Part shown: positions 1 to 3,480 of the stretch, piece after piece
Layout of the letters: each line of letters begins with the position of its first letter
Position numbering within the stretch: position 1 is the first letter of the stretch
Source of the DNA: Proteobacteria bacterium UBA4656
GTDB lineage: Bacteria; Pseudomonadota; Gammaproteobacteria; Xanthomonadales; Ahniellaceae
Assembly (NCBI GenBank): GCA_002405525.1
Contig: DHLY01000086.1
Coordinates: 40,456 to 46,977 of the forward strand
Reading direction: 5' to 3'
Length of the DNA: 6,522 nt
Position numbers and translations under genes: made by a program
Notes under the pieces: generated by a model
Told to the model about the DNA's origin: nothing
Seen by the model: only the letters and a program-made list of their open reading frames with translations
Databases searched by the model: none

Positions 1-17
1 CCCCCCCCCCCCCCCCC
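1..17. repeat. Poly-C homopolymer, 17 C
   Basis: The window starts with 17 consecutive C residues. A pure C run of this length directly at the edge is more typical of a contig end or sequencing artefact than of a functional tract. A phase-variable tract cannot be excluded, but no reading frame visibly depends on it. Confidence 0.9.
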
Positions 18-137
18 GCGGTTGCAGCGCCTAACGTCGGGGAAGATTGACCACCATTTCGCTTCGGCTCCTCGATTCCGCAAACACGCCAGCCGATTGG
101 GTGAGATCTTCGCTTTGCGACACGTGGGGCATTGATC

Positions 138-596
138 CTAGCGAGGCTGCGGACAGACTCGATATTGAGGATCGTCTGGTCGGTCCATGACGCAGTACAC
201 CTCACCTGTCGCATCGCAGAGGTAGAACGTTGCATAGCCTCCGCCAACGATATGGGACGCGGGGATATGCTGTTCTCTGCAACCTTGCGGGGGCGAGACG
301 GGCGCAACTGGCGCCGGAACAGGGCGACTGCGGCGGAGGCGCATATGGCCCGTAGTAGGGGCTTGATGGTGGGGTTGGATCCCACGGTGGACGAATAACG
401 AAGTTCATCCAGCGCCAGTACCACCAGTCGTCCGAAGGAGGTGGGTTGGTAACATTAGGAACGTCGACTGCGCTACGACATCGGCTGTAGCGGCCAGTCC
501 GCCCAAGGCGAATGACAGCAATAGTGCAGCAAGGTCCTTGCGCCTGGGTGATCTTCGAACGTGATCACCCCCCCCGCACCCCGATCGCTTCCTCAC
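138..596 (-). pseudogene. Possible remnant of a small secreted protein gene, frame-broken
   Basis: On the minus strand a GTG at 596 opens a frame whose residues from about 24 onward form a signal-peptide-like stretch. It has basic residues (RRKD), then the hydrophobic LAALLLSFALGGLAATA, then a possible cleavage region ending AQS. That frame stops at 405-407. In an overlapping frame the sequence becomes rich in Trp, Tyr and Pro (for example DDWWYWRWMNF, then SSPYYGPYAPPP, about 435 to 330). Back in the first frame, from roughly 300 to 138, it reads like a folded protein end (GYATFYLCDATGEVYC, then stop TAG). One reading is a short exported protein broken by two compensating frameshifts, real or from sequencing error; an 8-C homopolymer at 568-575 is a plausible error site. 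I recognise no family. The three protein-like pieces could also be chance. Confidence 0.2.
546..570. repeat. Perfect 8-bp inverted repeat with 9-base centre
   Basis: GGGTGATC (546-553) pairs perfectly with GATCACCC (563-570). The 9-base centre TTCGAACGT contains the palindrome TTCGAA. A run of C follows directly (568-575), with no T tract on either strand, so it does not look like an intrinsic terminator. The symmetry would suit a dimeric DNA-binding protein. It falls inside the possible broken secreted-protein frame, so it may have no regulatory role. Confidence 0.5.
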
Positions 597-730
597 CAAT
601 CGCAAGTCCAACACGCGACTGCGCCAACCATTGCGATGTCAGGTTCACCTTGCCTCTCCTTGATCCATTGTGAGTACCCAGACTCCCCCTGCGCGGCCAG
701 CAGCTTGCGAGCCGCAATCAAGGCTTTCAA
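593..730 (-). other. Short protein-like open frame, possible gene fragment
   Basis: A 45-residue minus-strand frame from a TTG at 730 to TGA at 593-595 begins LKALIAARKLLAAQGESGYS and continues with QWIKERQGEPD. The amphipathic helix-like composition resembles a real protein more than antisense noise. However, there is no ATG, no clear ribosome binding site, and an in-frame stop just upstream. Its stop codon overlaps by 4 bases (GTGA) the GTG that could start the signal-peptide-like frame at 596, which would suit a coupled gene pair. I do not recognise it. It may be the 3' end of a gene truncated near position 740, or chance. Confidence 0.15.
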
Positions 731-791
731 CAGCGTTGGGAAGTGTCAAGCACCCGGTGGAGCATGGTTGGGGGACCGGCATTCCGCCCGG

Positions 792-1118
792 TCATGGGCG
801 TCGGGATTGGACCGCAGGTGTGCTGCAACTCACGTTCAGGCGGCGCGCCTGTCCGTGACAACCGAAAGCGCGGCAAAGCGCGCGCCGCGAGCGCGACGCC
901 CAGGCGGCGCTGGCGCGAAAGGCGTCGAGGGCCTCGACCTGGGCCAGCACCAGCAGCGGCGCGACCAGCAGCCAGAAGGGCAGCCATCCGAGCCATTCCG
1001 CATGGCCGCGCGCGGCCGGCACGAAAGCCAGCAGCAGGACGCCGGCGGCGAGCCAGGCGCGGCAGGCGGACGTCGCGGTGCGACGGGCGGCCGCGGACAA
1101 TGCAGGGGCGGTGGTCAT
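792..1118 (-). CDS. Small hypothetical membrane protein, 108 aa
   Basis: I recognise no named family. The protein has a short polar and basic N-terminus (residues 1-20). Two hydrophobic segments follow, about 21-36 (AWLAAGVLLLAFVPAA) and about 43-60 (LGWLPFWLLVAPLLVLAQ), joined by a short Gly/His-containing loop. The soluble C-terminus is basic. This suggests a small inner-membrane protein with two helices. The ATG at 1118 is chosen because a good Shine-Dalgarno sequence (GGAGAG, minus strand, about 1125-1129) lies 6-7 bases before it. The gene is 78 bases downstream of the phospholipase gene on the same strand, so it may be the last member of that operon. After about residue 80 the sequence (HGQARRLNVSCSTPAVQSRRP) loses the composition of the first part. 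That point is where the DNA turns lower-GC, so the native C-terminus may have been replaced or read into foreign sequence. Confidence 0.62.
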   Translation of the reverse strand: MTTAPALSAAARRTATSACRAWLAAGVLLLAFVPAARGHAEWLGWLPFWLLVAPLLVLAQVEALDAFRASAAWASRSRRALCRAFGCHGQARRLNVSCSTPAVQSRRP

Positions 1119-1196
1119 GCGGGCTCTCCAGTGCGGGGACCCGCAGCGTCGCCCCGGACCGTCTCGGATCCTGAGAACCGGCGCCGGCGCGCCCGT

Positions 1197-2117
1197 TCAG
1201 CCCGCGGCGCGCCGGGCCTCGAACTTGTCGAGCGCCCGGGCGGCGCGCGCGCGGCCGAGTTCGATCAGCTCGGCGGCCCGGTAGAACTCGTAGAACGCCG
1301 CCGCGTTGCGCGGGATGCGGACCACGATCTCGGGCATGTGGGTGGCGAGCTTCATCCGCGTGATCGCGCCCTGCATGGTCTCCAGCGAGCGGGACAACAG
1401 GTCGCGCCAGGTCGGCTCCACCGTCTCGGGGGGCGTCACCCCGCGCTCGAACAGGCCTTCGACGAACTGCGCCATGCGCGCCCGGCGGTCGGCCGGCGGC
1501 GCCACGGGCGCTGGCGGCGGGCCGGCGCGGCGCCGCGGGCGCTCGTCCTGGGCATTGACGTCGACCGCGATCGTCAGGTCGGTGATCGCGTGCAGCACCG
1601 CCGACACCGGCAGCGGATTGAGCAGCCCGCCGTCGACCAGGGTGTGGCCGTCGCGACGCACCGGGGTGAACAGGCTCGGGATCGCGATCGAGGCGCGGAT
1701 CGCGTCGAACAGCGGACCGCGCGACAGCCACACCTCGCGCTCGAGATCGATGTCGGTGGCGACCGCGGTGTAGGCCACCGGCAGGTCCTCGATCAGGGCG
1801 TCGCCGACCAGCTCGCGCAGGGTGGCGATGATGCGCTCGCCGCGGATGAAGCCGCTCGGTGACAGCGTCCAGTCCACGAGCCGCAGCACGTCGAGCTTCT
1901 GCAGCGCGCATGCCCAGGCCTTGTAATCGTCGAGCCGCCCGGCGGCGTGGATGCCGCCGACCAGCGCGCCCATCGACGATCCCGCGATCGCGACCACCCG
2001 GTAGCCCCGCTCGCGCAGGACCTCGATCACGCCGATGTGCGCCAGCCCCCGCGCGCCGCCGGAACCCAGCACCAGCGCGACCGTGGGCCCGGCGGGACGC
2101 GGCGCGGCGGCGGTCAT
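1197..2117 (-). CDS. rssA: Patatin-like phospholipase, RssA type, 306 aa
   Basis: This is a predicted Ser/Asp-dyad lipid acyl hydrolase of the bacterial patatin family. Such enzymes cleave fatty acyl esters of phospholipids or lysophospholipids; the true substrate of RssA-type proteins is not settled. The family signature is complete. The oxyanion-hole loop GSGGARG is at residues 18-24. The nucleophile elbow GSSMG is at 46-50, with Ser48 as the predicted nucleophile. DGG is at 162-164, with Asp162 completing the dyad. The length is close to that of E. coli RssA. After the catalytic core come a Pro/Arg-rich linker (about 195-215) and a mostly helical tail. No signal peptide or membrane helix is seen, so it is probably cytoplasmic or peripheral. 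The start overlaps the stop of the WYL regulator gene as ATGA, with GAGGA in the upstream gene's last codons about 9 bases before it, which implies translational coupling. The gene symbol is by family resemblance; functional equivalence is inference. Confidence 0.9.
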   Translation of the reverse strand: MTAAAPRPAGPTVALVLGSGGARGLAHIGVIEVLRERGYRVVAIAGSSMGALVGGIHAAGRLDDYKAWACALQKLDVLRLVDWTLSPSGFIRGERIIATLRELVGDALIEDLPVAYTAVATDIDLEREVWLSRGPLFDAIRASIAIPSLFTPVRRDGHTLVDGGLLNPLPVSAVLHAITDLTIAVDVNAQDERPRRRAGPPPAPVAPPADRRARMAQFVEGLFERGVTPPETVEPTWRDLLSRSLETMQGAITRMKLATHMPEIVVRIPRNAAAFYEFYRAAELIELGRARAARALDKFEARRAAG

Positions 2118-3094
2118 GGCCTGCGGTCCTCGTATTGCGCGGCGGCCAGCCGCAGCAGGATCTTCGCCTCCTCGCGCAAGGCCGGTGGCGCGGCGACCTC
2201 GGCGTCGGGCCCGTAGCGCAGCACGTCCATCAGCAACTCGCGGGCGTTGGAGTACGGCACGCGCAGTTCGTAGCGGCCATCGGCGAGGAACCGCCCCTCC
2301 TGCCGCGAGTGCCAGTACTCGTCCGCCACCCAGCGCGCCGCGCGCGGCGAGAACACCAGGGTGGCCCAGGCCTTCGGCGGGCCGGCGAAGATGCCGTAGG
2401 AGCCGGCGAGGTGGGCGTCGAGCTCGGCCTCGGCGACGTCGTCGGCGACGGCGTCGAGCACCTGCGGCTGCGTGATGCGGTCGACGGCGAAGCTGCGCAG
2501 GGCCTTGCGATCGTGGTCGAAGGCGTCGAGGTACCAGTTCTCGCGATAGTGGGTCAGGCGCTGCGGCGACACCGTGCGCTGGCCCTCGCTGCCCGAGGTG
2601 CGGGCGCGGTAGCGGAAGGTCAGTTGCCGCCGTTCCAGCACCGCGGAGGCGACCAGGCGGAACACCGTCTCGTCGAGCCTGCGGATGCCGCTGCCGGTAA
2701 GGCGGATCCGCGCCAGCTCGTAGCGCTTGCCGCTCTCCGCGGTCGACAGCAGACGCTCGATGCGCTGGCGCAGCGGGGCGAGCGCCGAGGACAGGACGCC
2801 GGGGCCGGTACGCGCCAGCATCTGGTGCACGGCGAGCAGCGCGTGCAGCTCCTCGCTGCTCAGCCACAGGCCGGGCAGTTCGAAGCGTTCGCCCTCGTCG
2901 CGGGCGTAACCGAAGGCGTGGTGGTCCGGGTCGGTGTCGATCGGCGCGCCGAGCGCATCGCGCAGGAAGGCGATGTCGCGGTACAGGGTGGCGCGCGAAC
3001 AGCGCAGCTCGTCCTTCAGGCGGTCGAACGGCACCGGGTATCGCGCCGACTTCAGGATGCGGTGCAGGGTGAGGATGCGCTCGTATCGGTCCAT
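2114..3094 (-). CDS. WYL-domain transcriptional regulator (YafY family), 326 aa
   Basis: This is a DNA-binding regulator with an N-terminal winged helix-turn-helix (residues about 1-60). Its recognition segment is around LRCSRATLYRDIAFLRDAL (30-48). The WYL domain follows (about 140-210), with the name-giving motif in NWYLDAFDHD at 186-195 and the conserved LRSFAVDRI at 199-207. A C-terminal WCX-like region runs from about 225 to the end. WYL domains bind ligands such as nucleic acids or small nucleotides and switch DNA binding; the ligand here is unknown. The ATG at 3094 starts exactly at the usual family N-terminus (MDRYERILTLHRIL). No Shine-Dalgarno is visible, and a -10-like CACGAT (minus strand, 3102-3107) lies 7 bases before the ATG, compatible with a leaderless transcript. 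It is first in the operon with the phospholipase (4-base overlap) and is divergent from the soe locus, so it may control itself, the phospholipase, and possibly soeA. Confidence 0.92.
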   Translation of the reverse strand: MDRYERILTLHRILKSARYPVPFDRLKDELRCSRATLYRDIAFLRDALGAPIDTDPDHHAFGYARDEGERFELPGLWLSSEELHALLAVHQMLARTGPGVLSSALAPLRQRIERLLSTAESGKRYELARIRLTGSGIRRLDETVFRLVASAVLERRQLTFRYRARTSGSEGQRTVSPQRLTHYRENWYLDAFDHDRKALRSFAVDRITQPQVLDAVADDVAEAELDAHLAGSYGIFAGPPKAWATLVFSPRAARWVADEYWHSRQEGRFLADGRYELRVPYSNARELLMDVLRYGPDAEVAAPPALREEAKILLRLAAAQYEDRRP

Positions 3095-3209
3095 GGGCGC
3101 GATCGTGCCATGGACCGGGTGCCGGCGGCGTGTCCGGCGGCGGCCGATCCCGACCGCAGCCCCGCGGGGCCCCGCGATCGGTGCCGCAACCGCTATCCTT
3201 GGCCCGGCC
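3095..3209. promoter_or_regulatory. Divergent intergenic region between the WYL gene and the soe locus
   Basis: These 115 bases separate two start codons pointing away from each other, so promoters for both arms should lie here. A near-palindrome GGCGCGATCGTGCC (3096-3109, 6 of 7 pairs perfect) directly precedes the WYL start and covers its candidate -10. A related element, CGCGATCGGTGCC, lies at 3173-3185, 8 bases before the candidate -10 of the plus-strand arm. A 12-bp perfect palindrome, GCCCCGCGGGGC (3159-3170), and an overlapping GGGGCCCC (3166-3173) lie between them. In such GC-rich DNA short palindromes arise easily. The repeated element in both arms is the better argument for an operator, probably for the WYL protein. 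Confidence 0.4.
3194..3199 (+). promoter_or_regulatory. Candidate -10 element (TATCCT) before the upstream soeA-like start
   Basis: TATCCT is the only AT-containing hexamer matching TATnnT before the ATG at 3210. It ends 10 bases before that ATG, so transcription would begin almost at the start codon and leave little or no room for a ribosome binding site. None is seen there. No convincing -35 is visible 16-18 bases upstream. The position suggests that 3210, not 3395, was the original first start codon of this transcript. Confidence 0.35.
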
Positions 3210-3295
3210 ATGAGCGACAAGCCCCTCGACCTGCACCGCGCCACCGGCGACGAGGTCAAGACCACGACCTGCTGCATGTGCGCGTGCCGGTGCGG
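3210..3295 (+). repeat. Direct repeat copy A (of soeA codons 1-29)
   Basis: This 86-base unit matches copy B at 3395-3480 at 75 of 86 aligned positions without gaps. Six of the 11 mismatches fall in the first five codons. Most of the rest are wobble changes (CAC/CAT, GCC/GCG, TGC/TGT). Similarity ends sharply after 3295 and does not extend upstream of either ATG. Confidence 0.93.
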
Positions 3296-3337
3296 GCGAG
3301 CCGGGCTTTCGCGCGGCACGGCCTCGCGCCGGCGAGC

Positions 3338-3359
3338 GCCCGGCCACGGATGGCCGGGC
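3338..3359 (+). other. Perfect 9-bp GC hairpin between the two soeA starts
   Basis: GCCCGGCCA (3338-3346) and TGGCCGGGC (3351-3359) form a perfect 9-base-pair stem with a CGGA loop. No T tract follows, so it is not a classical intrinsic terminator. It lies 35 bases before the soeA ATG, inside the short upstream frame. There it could slow ribosomes or RNA polymerase, or shape access to the soeA ribosome binding site. Given the GC content, an accidental hairpin is possible. Confidence 0.5.
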
Positions 3360-3383
3360 CGGACCGGCCGCGCCATGGACGGC

Positions 3384-3387
3384 AGGA
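3384..3387 (+). promoter_or_regulatory. Ribosome binding site of soeA (AGGA)
   Basis: AGGA lies 7 bases before the ATG at 3395, an ideal spacing, and supports 3395 as the true soeA start. The ATG at 3210 has no such site. Confidence 0.65.
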
Positions 3388-3394
3388 ACGCGCC

Positions 3395-3480
3395 ATGACG
3401 GAGAAAGTCCTCGACCTGCATCGCGCGACCGGCGACGAGGTCAAGACCACGACCTGTTATATGTGCGCGTGCCGGTGCGG
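3395..3480 (+). repeat. Direct repeat copy B (start of intact soeA)
   Basis: This is the downstream partner of the repeat at 3210-3295, separated from its end by 99 bases. It lies inside the intact gene and continues into the conserved SoeA sequence, so it is the functional copy. The longest identical stretches to copy A are 29 bases (codons 12 to 21) and 20 bases (from codon 23 on). Confidence 0.93.

Larger units (their letters stand above)
18..791. other. Lower-GC flank with no confident intact gene
   Basis: This stretch is clearly less GC-rich than the rest of the window and lacks the strong third-position G/C bias of the genes to its right. Open frames exist on both strands, but none is long, has a good ribosome binding site and reads like a protein all at once. 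The plus-strand frame from 132 and the long plus-strand frame from 561 look like non-coding translations; the latter is the antisense of the minus-strand genes for most of its length. On the minus strand there are fragments with protein-like composition, listed separately: 593..730, and 138..596 with frame changes. I see no tRNA, insertion sequence or recognisable mobile-element gene. The region may be a decayed acquired segment or a low-quality contig end. Confidence 0.55.
3210..3398 (+). pseudogene. Truncated soeA 5'-end copy, or 62-aa leader ORF with Cys cluster
   Basis: The first 29 residues run from MSDKPLDLHRATGDEV to CCMCACRCG. They match residues 1-29 of SoeA except at positions 2, 3, 5 and 22 (S/T, D/E, P/V, C/Y). 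All three leading cluster cysteines (equivalent to 21, 24 and 28 of SoeA) are kept, with extra Cys at 22 and 26, but the fourth ligand is absent. After residue 29 homology stops and a 33-residue Arg/Gly/Pro-rich tail follows. Its TGA (3396-3398) overlaps the ATG of soeA (3395-3397), so translation of this frame could feed ribosomes into soeA. It is in a different frame from soeA (offset 185 bases). It may be the remnant of a lost paralogue, a leftover of a rearranged soeA start, a functional coupled leader, or an assembly artefact. It cannot bind a complete 4Fe-4S cluster in the SoeA manner by itself. Confidence 0.5.

Noticed and set aside
561..1862. Plus-strand 433-aa frame opposite the phospholipase and membrane-protein genes
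   Set aside because: It has Arg/Gly/His-rich low-complexity composition and no ribosome binding site, and it lies opposite a well-supported patatin gene.
1197..3094. A CBASS anti-phage operon (WYL regulator plus patatin effector)
   Set aside because: There is no CD-NTase or accessory gene in the window, and the lipase has the ordinary RssA-type organisation. Kept only as a low-interest check.
3351..3375. Intrinsic terminator at the hairpin before soeA
   Set aside because: The stem is strong, but the following sequence is GC-rich with no T run, so classical intrinsic termination is not supported.
1859..3394. Upstream extension of the soeA frame giving a 1440-aa fusion protein
   Set aside because: The 1536 bases before 3395 are antisense to the WYL and phospholipase genes, and the translation is Arg/Ala-rich noise. 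The SoeA family begins just before the Cys motif, and an AGGA site fixes the start at 3395.
3210..3480. A CRISPR array or mobile-element terminal repeat
   Set aside because: There are only two copies, they diverge by 11 of 86 bases, and they are clearly coding sequence for the SoeA N-terminus. There are no further units, inverted termini or transposase.
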